This document shows positions 17,964 to 27,968 of a DNA stretch of 64,000 nt, one piece after another. Where the stretch lies: NCBI RefSeq assembly GCF_029836165.1, contig NZ_JAOEBG010000003.1:294665-358664 (forward strand). The letters run 5' to 3'. The stretch is from Pseudomonas sp. GD04091. Lineage in GTDB: Bacteria > Pseudomonadota > Gammaproteobacteria > Pseudomonadales > Pseudomonadaceae. Positions within the stretch are counted from its first letter, which is position 1, and each line of letters opens with the position of its first letter. The notes beneath the pieces were generated by a model that was not told where the DNA came from, searched no databases, and worked only from the letters and a program-made list of their open reading frames with translations. The position numbers and the translations under genes are program-made.

Positions 17964-19184
17964 TCAACGGCCCTTGTAAGCTTTGAGCGCCTGGAGCCGT
18001 TCTTCTTTCAGCGCTTCTCCCAGTGCTTGCCCGGACAGCCCTCGCTCGACCAGCGGCTTCACATCCACCTCTCTGGCTGCCGCTGCCGCGCCACGCAGGT
18101 ACGCGGCTTGTGGATAATCTCGGTTCTCCAGCCCCAGCCTGCCCCGGGCGTCCATCTCGCAGGCGGCGATGAAGTCCTCGAAACGTTGCGGGCGACGGTA
18201 TACATCGAACTTCTGCAGCAGCTCGAGCAGGGTCGAAGGCCGCAGCTCGAGGGCGCGGTGGCAGTGGGTGTGGAACTCGCCGACCAGCATCGCCAGCTCC
18301 TGGCACTCACGGGGAGCCTTGAAGCGCTGGTTGACCGCCTTGATCAACTTGAGGCCGCGCACCTCGTGAGCGATATGCCGTGGCCACTCGTCCTCCGGCG
18401 TGGTGCCCTTGCCCAGGTCGTGCAGCAGGCAGGCCCAGCGCACAGCCAGCGGTTGCTGATGCAAGGCGGCCTGCTGCAACACCGACAAGGTATGTACGCC
18501 GCTGTCGATCTCGGGGTGGTGCGCTGCAGGCTGCGGCACGCCGAACAAGGCGTCGATCTCGGGCATCAGTTCCTTCAGGGCGCCGCAGGCGCGCAACACC
18601 TCGATGAACACCTGGGGCTGCTCTTCCATCAGCGCCCGTTCGATCTCCTTCCAGCTACGCTCGGCCGTCAATGCCTGCAATTCGCCTGAGGCACTGATAT
18701 GGCGCATCAGCTCCAGGGTTTCATCGGCCACGCGAAAACCCAGTGGGGCAAAGCGGGCGGCGAAGCGGGCGACGCGCAGGATACGTAATGGATCTTCGGC
18801 GAATGCCGGCGAAACGTGACGCAAAATGCGCCGTTCGAGATCTGCCTTGCCGTGGTAGGGATCGTACAGGTTGCCGTGGTCGTCCTCGGCCATCGCGTTG
18901 ATGGTCAGGTCGCGACGAATCAGGTCTTCCTCGAGGGTGACCTCGGGACTGGCGTGAAAGGTGAATCCACCGTAGCCGCGACCGCTCTTGCGCTCGGTGC
19001 GGGCCAGGGCGTACTCCTCGCCGGTCCTGGGGTGGATGAATACCGGGAAATCGGCGCCGACCGGACGATATCCCAGCGCCTGCATCTGTTCGACCGTGGC
19101 GCCGACCACCAGTCTGTCGATGTCGCTGACCGGCAGGCCGAGCAGGCGGTCGCGCACGGCGCCGCCAACTTTGTAGATCTGCAT
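17964..19184 (-). CDS. cca: CCA-adding multifunctional tRNA nucleotidyltransferase
   Basis: A 406-residue enzyme that adds or repairs the CCA end of tRNAs. The nucleotidyltransferase head is visible ([20 protein letters not shown], then [26 protein letters not shown]). The C-terminal half contains an HD-type phosphohydrolase domain ([21 protein letters not shown]), as in the E. coli-type enzyme. Its Shine-Dalgarno GGAGGT ends 5 nt before the ATG and lies wholly inside the stem of a long hairpin at 19190-19235, so translation may be controlled. The gene follows spoVR on the same strand after 60 nt. Confidence 0.95.
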   Translation of the reverse strand: MQIYKVGGAVRDRLLGLPVSDIDRLVVGATVEQMQALGYRPVGADFPVFIHPRTGEEYALARTERKSGRGYGGFTFHASPEVTLEEDLIRRDLTINAMAEDDHGNLYDPYHGKADLERRILRHVSPAFAEDPLRILRVARFAARFAPLGFRVADETLELMRHISASGELQALTAERSWKEIERALMEEQPQVFIEVLRACGALKELMPEIDALFGVPQPAAHHPEIDSGVHTLSVLQQAALHQQPLAVRWACLLHDLGKGTTPEDEWPRHIAHEVRGLKLIKAVNQRFKAPRECQELAMLVGEFHTHCHRALELRPSTLLELLQKFDVYRRPQRFEDFIAACEMDARGRLGLENRDYPQAAYLRGAAAAAREVDVKPLVERGLSGQALGEALKEERLQALKAYKGR

Positions 19185-19189
19185 GTGAA

Positions 19190-19235
19190 ACCTCCATTGC
19201 TGGCGACAGGATACCTTGTCGACGGCAATGGAGGT
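19190..19235 (-). promoter_or_regulatory. Hairpin sequestering the cca ribosome-binding site
   Basis: Perfect 11-nt arms ACCTCCATTGC and GCAATGGAGGT enclose a second stem, CGACA/TGTCG plus GG/CC with one bulged A, closed by a 3-nt loop. On the minus-strand RNA the 3' arm is the cca Shine-Dalgarno (GGAGGT), 5 nt before the ATG. No long T-run follows, so RBS occlusion fits better than termination. The structure is read directly; the regulatory effect is inferred. Confidence 0.65.
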
Positions 19236-19244
19236 GGCGCACGG

Positions 19245-20813
19245 CTAGAGGTGATGAACCACCGCGAGATCCATGCGCCCGTAGTCGCCGGCGTCACTGT
19301 GCTCGCCGCGTGGCGGCATATGGTGGGTTTTCATGATCTGGTCGCCCTGAACGGTCTCCAGGTGGATGTCGAAGCCCCACAGGCGATGCAGGTGCTTGAG
19401 GACTTCCTCGGTGGAGTCGCCCAGCGGTTTCCGGTTGTGTTGCTGGTGACGCAGGGTCAGGGAGCGGTCACCGCGGCGGTCGATGCTCCAGATCTGTACG
19501 TTGGGCTCGCGATTGCCCAGATTGTACTGGGCGGCCAGTTGCTCGCGGATGGTGCGATAGCCGTCTTCGTCATGGATCGCCGGAACCAGCAGGTCATCGC
19601 GCTGATCGTCGTCGAGAATGCTGAACAGCTTGAGGTCGCGCATCACCTTGGGTGAGAGGTACTGGAGGATGAAGCTCTCATCCTTGAAGCTGCTCATGGC
19701 GAACTTGATCGTCGACAGCCAGTCGCTGCCGGCGATGTCCGGGAACCAGCGGCGATCCTCTTCCGTCGGGTGCTCGCACATACGGCGGATGTCGGTGTAC
19801 ATGGCAAAGCCCAGGGCGTAGGGGTTGATGCCACTGTAATAGGGGCTGTCGAAGCCTGGCTGGAACACCACGCTGGTGTGCGACTGCAGGAACTCCATCA
19901 TGAAGCCTTCGGTGATGAGCCCCTCGTCGTACAGGTCGTTCATCAGGGTGTAGTGCCAGAAGGTCGCCCAGCCTTCGTTCATCACCTGGGTCTGGCGCTG
20001 TGGGTAGAAGTACTGCGCGATCTTGCGCACGATACGCACCACTTCGCGCTGCCAGGGTTCAAGCAGCGGGGCGTGTTTCTCGATGAAGTAGAGGATGTTT
20101 TCCTGTGGTTCGGCGGGGAAGCGCGCGTCGTCTTTCTCGCCACCTTTTTCGGCGCCCTTGGGAATGGTGCGCCACAGGTCGTTGATCTGCTTCTGCAGGT
20201 GTTCCTCGCGCTCCTTCTGGCGGCGGCGCTCTTCTTCGGCGGAGATGGGGTACGGCCGCTTGTAGCGGTCCACGCCATAGTTCATCAAGGCATGGCAGGA
20301 GTCGATCAGGTCTTCCACCGCATCGATGCCATGGCGCTCCTCGCACTGGGCGATGTACTGCTTGGCGAATACCAGGTAATCGATGATCGAGCTGGCGTCG
20401 GTCCAGGTGCGGAACAGGTAGTTGCCCTTGAAGAAACTGTTGTGGCCGTAGCAGGCGTGGGCAATCACCAGTGCCTGCATGCACATGGTGTTTTCTTCCA
20501 TCAGGTAGGCGATGCACGGATCGGAGTTGATCACGATTTCGTAGGCCAGGCCCATCTGGCCGCGGCTGTAGGATTTCTCCGTGCTGAGGAACTGCTTGCC
20601 GTAGGACCAGTGGTGATAGCCCAGCGGCATGCCCACCGATGCGTAGGCGTCCATCATCTGCTCGGCGGTGATGACCTCGATCTGGTTGGGGTAGGTGTCC
20701 AGGGCGTAGCGGGCGGCCAGGCGACTGATCTCGCGGTCGTACGTCTGGATCAGCTCGAACGTCCACTCGGAACCGGTGGAAATGGGTTGGCGTCTCTGTT
20801 CTCTGGCGCTCAT
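19245..20813 (-). CDS. SpoVR family protein
   Basis: A 522-residue member of the SpoVR/YcgB family ([58 protein letters not shown]). The family's biochemical function is not firmly known; in non-sporulating bacteria it is a stress or stationary-phase protein. It overlaps the upstream yeaH gene by 4 nt (ATGA), so it is the third gene of a prkA-yeaH-spoVR operon conserved in pseudomonads. Histidine- and glutamate-rich segments ([14 protein letters not shown]) suggest a metal site, which is inference. cca follows after a structured 60-nt gap. Confidence 0.93.
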   Translation of the reverse strand: MSAREQRRQPISTGSEWTFELIQTYDREISRLAARYALDTYPNQIEVITAEQMMDAYASVGMPLGYHHWSYGKQFLSTEKSYSRGQMGLAYEIVINSDPCIAYLMEENTMCMQALVIAHACYGHNSFFKGNYLFRTWTDASSIIDYLVFAKQYIAQCEERHGIDAVEDLIDSCHALMNYGVDRYKRPYPISAEEERRRQKEREEHLQKQINDLWRTIPKGAEKGGEKDDARFPAEPQENILYFIEKHAPLLEPWQREVVRIVRKIAQYFYPQRQTQVMNEGWATFWHYTLMNDLYDEGLITEGFMMEFLQSHTSVVFQPGFDSPYYSGINPYALGFAMYTDIRRMCEHPTEEDRRWFPDIAGSDWLSTIKFAMSSFKDESFILQYLSPKVMRDLKLFSILDDDQRDDLLVPAIHDEDGYRTIREQLAAQYNLGNREPNVQIWSIDRRGDRSLTLRHQQHNRKPLGDSTEEVLKHLHRLWGFDIHLETVQGDQIMKTHHMPPRGEHSDAGDYGRMDLAVVHHL

Positions 20814-22081
20814 GTGGCTAACCTGCGCTGGAAGAGTTCACGGAAGACCGGGTAGATATCGCCGGCCGATACCAACTGCTGCTGGGCGAAGGTGTCGGGG
20901 AAGGCTTCGCCGATGCGCTCGTATTCGTACCACAGCGCCTGGTGTTCGCGTGGGGTGATCTCGACGTAAGTGTAGTACTGCACGTGCGGCATGATCTGGT
21001 TGGCGAGGATGTCGCGGCAGATCGGCGAATCGTCGTTCCAGTTGTCACCGTCCGAGGCCTGGGCGGCGTAGATGTTCCAGTCGCTGGCCGGGTAGCGTTC
21101 GGCCATGATCTCCTGCATCAGCTTGAGAGCGCTGGAGACGATGGTGCCGCCGGTCTCGCGGGAATAGAAGAACTCTTCCTCGTCCACTTCGCGGGCGCTG
21201 GTGTGGTGGCGAATGAATACCACCTCGATGCGGTCGTAGTTCCGCTTGAGGAACAGGTACAGGAGGATGAAGAAGCGCTTGGCGATGTCCTTGGTGGCCT
21301 GGGTCATGGAGCCGGAGACGTCCATCAGGCAGAACATCACCGCCTTGGAACTGGGGTTGGGCTGCTTGATCAGCAGGTTGTACTTGAGGTCGAAGGTGTC
21401 GAGGAACGGCAGGCGATTGATGCGCGCCTTGAGTCGCTCGATCTCGGCTTCGGTCTCCTGGATGTCGGTGAAGTTGTCTGGCTCCTCGACCTTCAGTCGG
21501 GCCAGTTCCTTCTGCGCTTCGCGCAGCAGGGCGCGGCTGCTGCCGGTCAGGGCGATGCGCCGGGCGTGGGCCGAGCGCAGGGTCCGCACGATATTGATGC
21601 GAGAGGGGTTGCCTTCGTTGGCGATGCCGGCGCGCACGGTCTTGAAGGTGTCGGTGCCGGTCAGGTGGCGTTTGACCAGATTGGGCAGCTCGAGGTCTTC
21701 GAACATGAACTCGAGGAACTCTTCCTGGGTGATCTGGAAGACGAAATCGTCCATGCCTTCGCCGGAGTTGCCGGCCTTGCCACGGCCGCCGCCACCGCCG
21801 CCACCTTGTGGCCGGGCGATGTGCTCGCCCGCGGTGAACTCCTTGTTGCCGGGGTGGACGATGGTCTGCTTGCCGCCGCGACCGTGGTGCAGCACCGGTT
21901 CGTCGATGTCACGTCCCGGGATGCTGATCTGTTCGCCATGCTCCATGTCCATGATGGAGCGACGGCTCACGGCCTCTTCGACGGCTTTCTTGATGTGCTC
22001 ACGGTACCGCCGCAGGAAGCGCTGGCGGTTGACCGTGCTCTTGTTCTTGCCGTTCAGGCGTCGGTCGATAACGTAGCTCAT
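20810..22081 (-). CDS. yeaH: YeaH/YhbH family protein (DUF444)
   Basis: A 423-residue DUF444 protein ([20 protein letters not shown]). The C-terminal half has a von Willebrand factor A-like segment with a MIDAS-type motif ([20 protein letters not shown]). A glycine-rich run ([17 protein letters not shown]) at about residues 82-98 links the halves. The start at 22081 is the family start; the frame continues 10 codons upstream without support. It lies between prkA and spoVR, overlaps spoVR by 4 nt, and probably works with the PrkA kinase in a stress-response module. Confidence 0.93.
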   Translation of the reverse strand: MSYVIDRRLNGKNKSTVNRQRFLRRYREHIKKAVEEAVSRRSIMDMEHGEQISIPGRDIDEPVLHHGRGGKQTIVHPGNKEFTAGEHIARPQGGGGGGGRGKAGNSGEGMDDFVFQITQEEFLEFMFEDLELPNLVKRHLTGTDTFKTVRAGIANEGNPSRINIVRTLRSAHARRIALTGSSRALLREAQKELARLKVEEPDNFTDIQETEAEIERLKARINRLPFLDTFDLKYNLLIKQPNPSSKAVMFCLMDVSGSMTQATKDIAKRFFILLYLFLKRNYDRIEVVFIRHHTSAREVDEEEFFYSRETGGTIVSSALKLMQEIMAERYPASDWNIYAAQASDGDNWNDDSPICRDILANQIMPHVQYYTYVEITPREHQALWYEYERIGEAFPDTFAQQQLVSAGDIYPVFRELFQRRLAT

Positions 22082-22103
22082 GGGCCCTCCGGTAGCTGGG
22101 TAC

Positions 22104-22133
22104 AGCTGCAAGCTTCAAGCTACGAGCTGCAAG
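22104..22133. repeat. AGCTGCAAGCTTCAAGCT-type intergenic repeat
   Basis: Short imperfect tandem units of AGCTGCAAGCTTCAAGCT and ACGAGCTGCAAG in the 125-nt prkA-yeaH gap. Similar sequences occur between genes in many pseudomonads; a role in processing between prkA and yeaH is possible. Confidence 0.5.
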
Positions 22134-22206
22134 TAAAAGCAGTCGCCGCCGCCACGGGCGCGCGGTGCGCCGAAGCACACCGCGAACGTTCCGTGACGTG
22201 CCGCCT

Positions 22207-24129
22207 TTACTGCGACTTCCTGACCCGCAGGTACCATTCCGACAGCAGGCGTACCTGTTTGTCGGTGTAGCCACGCTCCACCATCCGGGTGACGAAGTCG
22301 TTGTGCTTCTGTTGGTCTTCCTTGCTGGCCTTGGCGTTGAAGCTGATGACCGGCAGCAGGTCCTCGGTGTTGGAGAACATCTTCTTCTCGATGACCACCC
22401 GCAGCTTCTCGTAGCTGAGCCAGCTGGGGTTCTTGCCATTGTTGTTGGCCCTGGCGCGCAGCACGAAGTTGACGATTTCGTTGCGGAAGTCCTTCGGATT
22501 GCTGATGCCGGCCGGTTTTTCGATCTTCTCCAGCTCCTCGTTGAGGGCGATGCGGTTGAGGATCTCGCCGGTTTCCGGGTCGCGGTATTCCTGGTCCTGG
22601 ATCCAGAAGTCGGCGTACAGCACGTAGCGGTCGAAGATGTTCTGGCCGTACTCGCTGTAGGACTCCAGGTAGGCGGTCTGGATCTCCTTGCCGATGAACT
22701 CGATGTAGCGTGGCGCCAGGTACTCTTTCAGGTAGCGCAGGTAGCGCTCGCGCACTTCGGCGGGGAACTGCTCCTGTTCGATCTGCTGTTCCAGCACGTA
22801 GAGCAGATGCACCGGGTTGGCCGCCACTTCGTGCGGGTCGAAGTTGAACACCTTGGAGAGGATCTTGAAGGCGAAGCGGGTCGACAGGCCGTTCATGCCT
22901 TCGTCCACGCCCGCGGAGTCGCGGTACTCCTGGATCGACTTGGCTTTCGGGTCGGTGTCCTTGAGGTTCTCGCCGTCATACACGCGCATCTTCGAGTAGA
23001 TGTTGGAGTTCTCCGGCTCCTTCAGGCGCGAAAGCACGGTGAACTGGGCGAGCATCTTCAAGGTGTCAGGGGCGCAATGGGCCTTGGCCAGCGAGCTGTT
23101 GACCAGCAGCTTGTCGTAGATCTTGATCTCGTCGCTGACGCGCAGGCAGTACGGCACCTTGACGATGTAGATCCGGTCGATGAACGCCTCGTTGTTCTTG
23201 TTGTTGCGGAAGGTGTGCCACTCCGATTCGTTGGAGTGGGCCAGCAGGATCCCGGAATAGGGGATCGCGCCGAGGCCTTCGGTGCTGTTGTAGTTGCCTT
23301 CCTGGGTAGCCGTCAGCAGCGGATGCAGGACCTTGATGGGCGCCTTGAACATCTCGACGAATTCCATGAGGCCCTGGTTGGCCCGGCACAGTGCGCCCGA
23401 GTAGCTGTAGGCGTCGGCGTCGTTCTGCGGGAATTCCTCGAGCTTGCGGATATCCACCTTGCCGACCAGGGCGGAGATGTCCTGGTTGTTCTCGTCGCCG
23501 GGTTCGGTCTTGGCGATGGCGATCTGATTGAGGATGGAGGGGTAGAGCTTGACCACCTTGAACTTGCTGATGTCGCCGCCGAACTCTTGCAGGCGCTTGG
23601 TGGCCCAGGGCGACATGATGGTGTTCAGGTAGCGCCGCGAGATGCCGTATTCCTCTTCGAGAATGGCGCCATCCTCGGCGGCGTTGAACAGCCCGAGGGG
23701 CGACTCGAACACCGGAGAGCCCTTGATGGCGTAGAACGGCACTTTCTCCATCAGCTGCTTGAGTTTCTCGGCCAGCGACGATTTACCGCCGCCCACCGGC
23801 CCCAGCAGGTAGAGGATCTGTTTCTTCTCTTCCAGGCCTTGGGCGGCGTGGCGGAAGTACGAAACGATCTGGTCGATGCACTCTTCCATGCCGTGGAAGT
23901 CGGCAAAGGCCGGATACCGGCGAATCACCTTGTTGGAGAAGATTCGCGACAGTCTGGAGTTGGTTGAGGTGTCGATCAGCTCCGGCTCACCGATGGCCAG
24001 CAACAGCCGTTCAGCCGCCGATGCGTAGGCACTGCGATCCTCTTTGCACAGCTCGAGGTACTCCTGCAGCGAAAGTTCTTCCTGGCGGGTTGACTCGAAA
24101 CGTTGTTGGAAGTGGCTAAAAATGCTCAT
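22207..24129 (-). CDS. prkA: PrkA family serine protein kinase
   Basis: A 640-residue AAA-type protein (MSIFSHFQQRFESTRQEELS). Walker A is visible as GPVGGGKSSLAEKLKQL around residue 110. The C-terminal part (FWIQDQEYRDPETGEILNRI) is the kinase-like region described for PrkA/YeaG. It is the first gene of the prkA-yeaH-spoVR operon, associated with nitrogen or stationary-phase stress in other proteobacteria. A 281-nt region separates it from glpE and holds a 14-nt dyad. I found no convincing sigma-54 promoter pair there by eye. Confidence 0.95.
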   Translation of the reverse strand: MSIFSHFQQRFESTRQEELSLQEYLELCKEDRSAYASAAERLLLAIGEPELIDTSTNSRLSRIFSNKVIRRYPAFADFHGMEECIDQIVSYFRHAAQGLEEKKQILYLLGPVGGGKSSLAEKLKQLMEKVPFYAIKGSPVFESPLGLFNAAEDGAILEEEYGISRRYLNTIMSPWATKRLQEFGGDISKFKVVKLYPSILNQIAIAKTEPGDENNQDISALVGKVDIRKLEEFPQNDADAYSYSGALCRANQGLMEFVEMFKAPIKVLHPLLTATQEGNYNSTEGLGAIPYSGILLAHSNESEWHTFRNNKNNEAFIDRIYIVKVPYCLRVSDEIKIYDKLLVNSSLAKAHCAPDTLKMLAQFTVLSRLKEPENSNIYSKMRVYDGENLKDTDPKAKSIQEYRDSAGVDEGMNGLSTRFAFKILSKVFNFDPHEVAANPVHLLYVLEQQIEQEQFPAEVRERYLRYLKEYLAPRYIEFIGKEIQTAYLESYSEYGQNIFDRYVLYADFWIQDQEYRDPETGEILNRIALNEELEKIEKPAGISNPKDFRNEIVNFVLRARANNNGKNPSWLSYEKLRVVIEKKMFSNTEDLLPVISFNAKASKEDQQKHNDFVTRMVERGYTDKQVRLLSEWYLRVRKSQ

Positions 24130-24253
24130 GACGTCACCTCGCTCGATACGTGGAGACGACGCCGGATCAGTCAGCTGATGCTGGCATGCAACCGGGCTCG
24201 CCGATTGCTGTATACCCCCCAGAACACCTTGGAACGCTACCGATGACCCGCAC

Positions 24254-24267
24254 GCCGGTGTACCGGC
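24254..24267. promoter_or_regulatory. Dyad in the glpE-prkA intergenic region
   Basis: GCCGGTGTACCGGC, a 6-bp perfect dyad with a 2-nt centre, about 125 nt before the prkA start. On the plus strand it is followed by CCCCTTTTTT. It could be an operator or part of a terminator; neither is established. Confidence 0.35.
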
Positions 24268-24410
24268 TCTCCCCTTTTTTGGATGGCCTGGGCTTAAGGA
24301 TAGTTGGTTATACGCAAGGTCAAGGGCGGGGAGCCAAGAAGACGCCTGATACCGTTCGTCAGGTCAGGCGCGAGCCCACGCCGAGCGCGGGCTGCAGCAA
24401 AAATGAAAAA

Positions 24411-24740
24411 TTATTCGACGCTACCCTGGGCTGTCTCTGCCGGGTAGGTGGCGCGCCACAGCTCAAAGCCACCATCGATGCTGTAGACGTTGGAGAAGCC
24501 TTGGCCGACCAGGTAGGCGGCGGCGCTCTGGCTGGAATTTCCGTGGTAGCAGACCACCAGTGTAGGCGCGTCCAGGTCGGCGTTGCGGATGAAGTCGGCC
24601 ACCGAGTGATTATCCAGATGAGTGGCACCGGTGATGTGCCCAGCGGCATAGGCTTGCGGGTCGCGAATGTCGACCACGACCGCGCCTTCTGCGCGCAGGG
24701 CGAGGGCCTGCTCGGGGGAGATGCGCTTGAATTCGCTCAT
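24411..24740 (-). CDS. glpE: Thiosulfate sulfurtransferase GlpE
   Basis: A 109-residue single-domain rhodanese transferring sulfur from thiosulfate to cyanide or thiols. The active-site loop is [10 protein letters not shown], with the catalytic cysteine at residue 64. The start at 24740 ([11 protein letters not shown]) gives the family length; a longer upstream frame is not supported. It begins 13 nt after apaH and is probably the last gene of the lptD-to-glpE block. Confidence 0.94.
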   Translation of the reverse strand: MSEFKRISPEQALALRAEGAVVVDIRDPQAYAAGHITGATHLDNHSVADFIRNADLDAPTLVVCYHGNSSQSAAAYLVGQGFSNVYSIDGGFELWRATYPAETAQGSVE

Positions 24741-24753
24741 GGGTGCGGTTCCT

Positions 24754-25620
24754 TCAGGGCTGATCGTTGGATGTCGCCGGTTGCGCCGGCGGGCGAGGGG
24801 TGCCCTCGCGGGTGCAGTCACAGCGGTGGTATTCGCCGCTGTCGACGTTGTACAGGGTCATGGCGCCACCCCACACGCAGCCGGTGTCCAGGGCGATCAC
24901 GCCAGGGACGTCGACGCGGCCTTCAAGGGCGGCCCAGTGGCCGAAGATGATCTTCACATGGCGCGAACGGCGGTCGGGGTGGTCGAACCAGGGCTTGTAG
25001 CCTTTCGGGGCGCTGTCCACGCCTTCCTTGCTCTTGAGGTCGAGCTTGCCGGCGGCGGTGCAGAAGCGCATGCGGGTGAAGTAGTTGGTGATCACCCGCA
25101 GGCGTTCGATGCCGGTCAGGTTCTTGCTCCACCTGTTCGGCTCGTTGCCGTACATGCCGTCCAGGTACAGCTGCAGACGGTTGTCGTCACGCAGGACCTC
25201 TTCGACCTCCGCCGCCAGTTCCAGGGCGCGGCCCAAGGTCCATTGCGGCGGGATGCCAGCGTGGACCATGGCGATGCCCCGGGGCTCATCGTAGTGCAGC
25301 AGCTTCTGCCGGCGCAGCCAGTCGAACAGCTGGTCGGCGTCCGGGGCCTCGATGATTTCGCGCAGGGTGTCGCTTTTTTTCAGGCGTTCGACGTTATGCC
25401 AGGCGGCCAGCAGGTGCAGGTCGTGATTGCCCAGCACGCAGACCAGCGCGTTGCGGATCGAGTACAGGTAGCGCAGGGTTTCCAGCGACTCGGGGCCGCG
25501 GTTGACCAGGTCGCCCACCAGCCACAGACGGTCGACGGCCGGGTCGAACCGTACGCGCTCGAGCAGGCACTTGAGGGGTTGCAGGCAGCCCTGGAGGTCG
25601 CCGACGGCGTAGGTGGCCAT
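24754..25620 (-). CDS. apaH: Bis(5'-nucleosyl)-tetraphosphatase (symmetrical) ApaH
   Basis: A 288-residue metallophosphatase that splits Ap4A into two ADP and also removes dinucleotide caps from RNA. The phosphoesterase motifs occur in order: [29 protein letters not shown], with later histidines ([10 protein letters not shown]). Its ATG shares one base with the apaG stop (TGATG), so translation is coupled. It is followed by glpE. Confidence 0.97.
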   Translation of the reverse strand: MATYAVGDLQGCLQPLKCLLERVRFDPAVDRLWLVGDLVNRGPESLETLRYLYSIRNALVCVLGNHDLHLLAAWHNVERLKKSDTLREIIEAPDADQLFDWLRRQKLLHYDEPRGIAMVHAGIPPQWTLGRALELAAEVEEVLRDDNRLQLYLDGMYGNEPNRWSKNLTGIERLRVITNYFTRMRFCTAAGKLDLKSKEGVDSAPKGYKPWFDHPDRRSRHVKIIFGHWAALEGRVDVPGVIALDTGCVWGGAMTLYNVDSGEYHRCDCTREGTPRPPAQPATSNDQP

Positions 25621-26000
25621 CAGTGCAGCGCCCCAGGCACGGCGAGGCGGAAGGGGGCGATTTCGGCGTCGAAGCGCTTACCATCTTCGGCGAACATCTG
25701 ATAACTACCCTGCATGGTGCCCACGCGAGTACTGATCACCGCGCCACTGCTGTAGGTATGGCTCTGGCCGGGCTCGATCAGCGGCTGCTGGCCGATCACG
25801 CCGGCGCCGCGCACTTCCTCGACTTCGCCATCGCCATTGGTGATCAGCCAGTGACGGGACATCAGCTTGGCTTTGACCGTGCCGTTGTTGTGCACGGTGA
25901 TGGTGTAGGCGAAGGCGAAACGGCTGCTTTCGGGGTCGGATTGTTCTTTGAGGTAGCGGGTCACGACGCTGACGTCGATCTGGTAGCGGGGGTCGGACAT
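25620..26000 (-). CDS. apaG: ApaG protein (Co2+/Mg2+ efflux-associated)
   Basis: A 126-residue beta-sandwich ApaG protein ([47 protein letters not shown]). The family is linked to divalent cation efflux phenotypes, without a defined catalytic role. The start at 26000 is fixed by homology; the frame extends upstream into REP-like DNA without support. It is coupled to apaH by a one-base overlap. Confidence 0.95.
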   Translation of the reverse strand: MSDPRYQIDVSVVTRYLKEQSDPESSRFAFAYTITVHNNGTVKAKLMSRHWLITNGDGEVEEVRGAGVIGQQPLIEPGQSHTYSSGAVISTRVGTMQGSYQMFAEDGKRFDAEIAPFRLAVPGALH

Positions 26001-26095
26001 GCAAGGGCCTTGGGAAGCTGACGCAATAACGCAGTCTAGGCCATTGAGAGGGGGGAGGGCCAGCGGTGTGGGCGCTGGGATTCCGTTGTCGGCAT

Positions 26096-26180
26096 CGGCC
26101 TCTTCGCAGGCAAACGCGCTCCCCAGGGACCGCACAGATTGTGCGATTTCTGGGGGAAGCGGGCTTGCCCGTGAAGGCGA
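26096..26180. repeat. REP-like inverted pair between rsmA and apaG
   Basis: Two degenerate REP units face each other (CTTCGCAGGCAAACGCGCTC and AAGCGGGCTTGCCCGTGAAG) with a GCACAGATTGTGC hairpin between them. They lie between co-directional genes and may lower expression of apaG-apaH-glpE relative to the upstream block. Confidence 0.55.
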
Positions 26181-26181
26181 A

Positions 26182-26982
26182 TCAGCCCTGCTGTTCGGCC
26201 AGCTTGTCGGCCAGGCGCACGAAGGCGGCCAGGTCCAGCTGCTCGGGGCGCAGGCTGCCATCGACGCCGGCGGCTTCGATGGCCTGGCTGTCGAGCAGGC
26301 CCTTGAGGGTGTTGCGCAGGGTCTTGCGGCGCTGGTTGAAAGCTTCGCGCACTACACGCTCCAGCAGTTGCGGGTCCTTGGCTGGGTGCGGCAGGACTTC
26401 ATGGGGCACCAGACGCACGATGGCCGAATCGACTTTCGGTGGCGGGTTGAAGGCGCCCGGGCCGACATTGAACAGGTGCTCCACGCGGCAGTGGTACTGC
26501 ACCATGATCGACAGACGGCCCCAGTCGCCGCCACCAGGGCCGGCCGCCATGCGCTCGACCACTTCCTTCTGCAGCATGAAGTGCATGTCGCGAATCAGCT
26601 GGGCGTGATCCAGCAGATGGAAGATCAGTGGCGTGGAGATGTTATAGGGCAGGTTGCCGACCACCTTGAGGCTGCGCTCCGGCACGCCCAGCTGGTTGAA
26701 GTCGAACTTCAGGGCATCGCCCTGGTGCAGGCGGAAGTTGCCGCGCCCAGCGAACTTGTGCTGCAGGATCGGCACCAGATCCTTGTCTAGTTCCACCACG
26801 TCCAGTTGCGCGCCGCTGCCCAGCAGGCCCTCGGTAAGGGCGCCCTGGCCAGGGCCGATTTCCAGCAGGTGTTCGCCGGCCTTGGCGTTGATCGCCCGCA
26901 GGATGCGATCGATGATTCCGGCGTCGTGCAGGAAGTTCTGACCGAAGCGCTTGCGCGCCCGGTGTTGGTAGTGCTCGTTCAT
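26182..26982 (-). CDS. rsmA: 16S rRNA dimethyladenosine transferase RsmA (KsgA)
   Basis: A 266-residue SAM-dependent methyltransferase that dimethylates two adjacent adenosines near the 3' end of 16S rRNA. The N-terminus [19 protein letters not shown], the SAM site [15 protein letters not shown] and the catalytic motif [10 protein letters not shown] are all visible. It overlaps pdxA by 4 nt (ATGA). Loss of this enzyme gives kasugamycin resistance in other bacteria. Confidence 0.97.
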   Translation of the reverse strand: MNEHYQHRARKRFGQNFLHDAGIIDRILRAINAKAGEHLLEIGPGQGALTEGLLGSGAQLDVVELDKDLVPILQHKFAGRGNFRLHQGDALKFDFNQLGVPERSLKVVGNLPYNISTPLIFHLLDHAQLIRDMHFMLQKEVVERMAAGPGGGDWGRLSIMVQYHCRVEHLFNVGPGAFNPPPKVDSAIVRLVPHEVLPHPAKDPQLLERVVREAFNQRRKTLRNTLKGLLDSQAIEAAGVDGSLRPEQLDLAAFVRLADKLAEQQG

Positions 26983-27968
26983 GCTTGGTTCTCGGCCATC
27001 TGGTAGGCGGTTTGCAGGGCGACGCGCAGGCTGCCGGTGTCGATCTTGCCGCTGCCGGCCAAGTCCAGGGCGGTGCCGTGGTCGACCGAGGTGCGGATGA
27101 TCGGCAGGCCCAGCGTCACGTTGACCGCGGCGCCAAAGCCCTTGTACTTGAGCACGGGCAGGCCCTGGTCGTGGTACATCGCCAGCACCGCGTCGCAGTG
27201 CTCCAGATATTTGGGGGTAAACAGGGTATCGGCCGGCAATGGGCCGCGCAGGTCCATGCCTTCGGCGCGCAAGCGCGCCAGGGTCGGCTCGATGATGTCG
27301 ATTTCTTCGCGGCCCAGGTGGCCGCCTTCACCGGCGTGCGGGTTGAGGCCGCAGACCAGGATGCGTGGATTGGCGATGCCGAACTTGTCGCGCATGTCTG
27401 CGTGCAGGATGCGGGTGACGCGTTCCAGGCGCTCGGCCGTGATCGCCTCGGCGATGTCGCGCAGGGGCAGGTGAGTGGTCACCAGGGCCACGCGTAGCCC
27501 GTGGGTGGCCAGCATCATCACCACTTGCGTGGTGTGGGTGAGGTCGGCAAGGAACTCGGTATGCCCGGAGAAGGCGATACCGCTTTCGTTGATCACGCCC
27601 TTATGCACGGGGGCCGTGATCATCCCGGCGAACAGCCCGTCGAGGCAGCCTTGGCCCGCGCGGGTCAGGGTCTGCAGGACGAACGCGGCGTTGGCTTTGT
27701 CCAGCTGCCCCGCCACTACCGGGGTAGCCAGGGGAGTATCCCAGACGTACAGGCTGCCTGCGGGGGTAGGCTGGGTCGGGAGATGGTCCGGCGTGACAGG
27801 CAGCAGGGTGACGGCCAGCCCCAGCTGCGTGGCCCGCTCGGCGAGCAGGTCACGGCTGGTGATGGCGATCAGGGGATGGGGCTGTGTCTCGGCGGCGAGC
27901 AGCAGGCACAGATCGGGACCTATGCCGGCCGGTTCGCCGGGCGTGACTGCGAAGCGCTGCGGCTTCAC
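26979..27968 (-). CDS. pdxA: 4-hydroxythreonine-4-phosphate dehydrogenase PdxA
   Basis: A 329-residue NAD-dependent dehydrogenase of pyridoxal 5'-phosphate synthesis. Family motifs are present ([57 protein letters not shown]), including metal-binding histidines. Translation starts at a GTG that overlaps the surA stop as GTGA. The 3' end overlaps rsmA, so the three genes are coupled. Confidence 0.96.
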   Translation of the reverse strand: MKPQRFAVTPGEPAGIGPDLCLLLAAETQPHPLIAITSRDLLAERATQLGLAVTLLPVTPDHLPTQPTPAGSLYVWDTPLATPVVAGQLDKANAAFVLQTLTRAGQGCLDGLFAGMITAPVHKGVINESGIAFSGHTEFLADLTHTTQVVMMLATHGLRVALVTTHLPLRDIAEAITAERLERVTRILHADMRDKFGIANPRILVCGLNPHAGEGGHLGREEIDIIEPTLARLRAEGMDLRGPLPADTLFTPKYLEHCDAVLAMYHDQGLPVLKYKGFGAAVNVTLGLPIIRTSVDHGTALDLAGSGKIDTGSLRVALQTAYQMAENQA

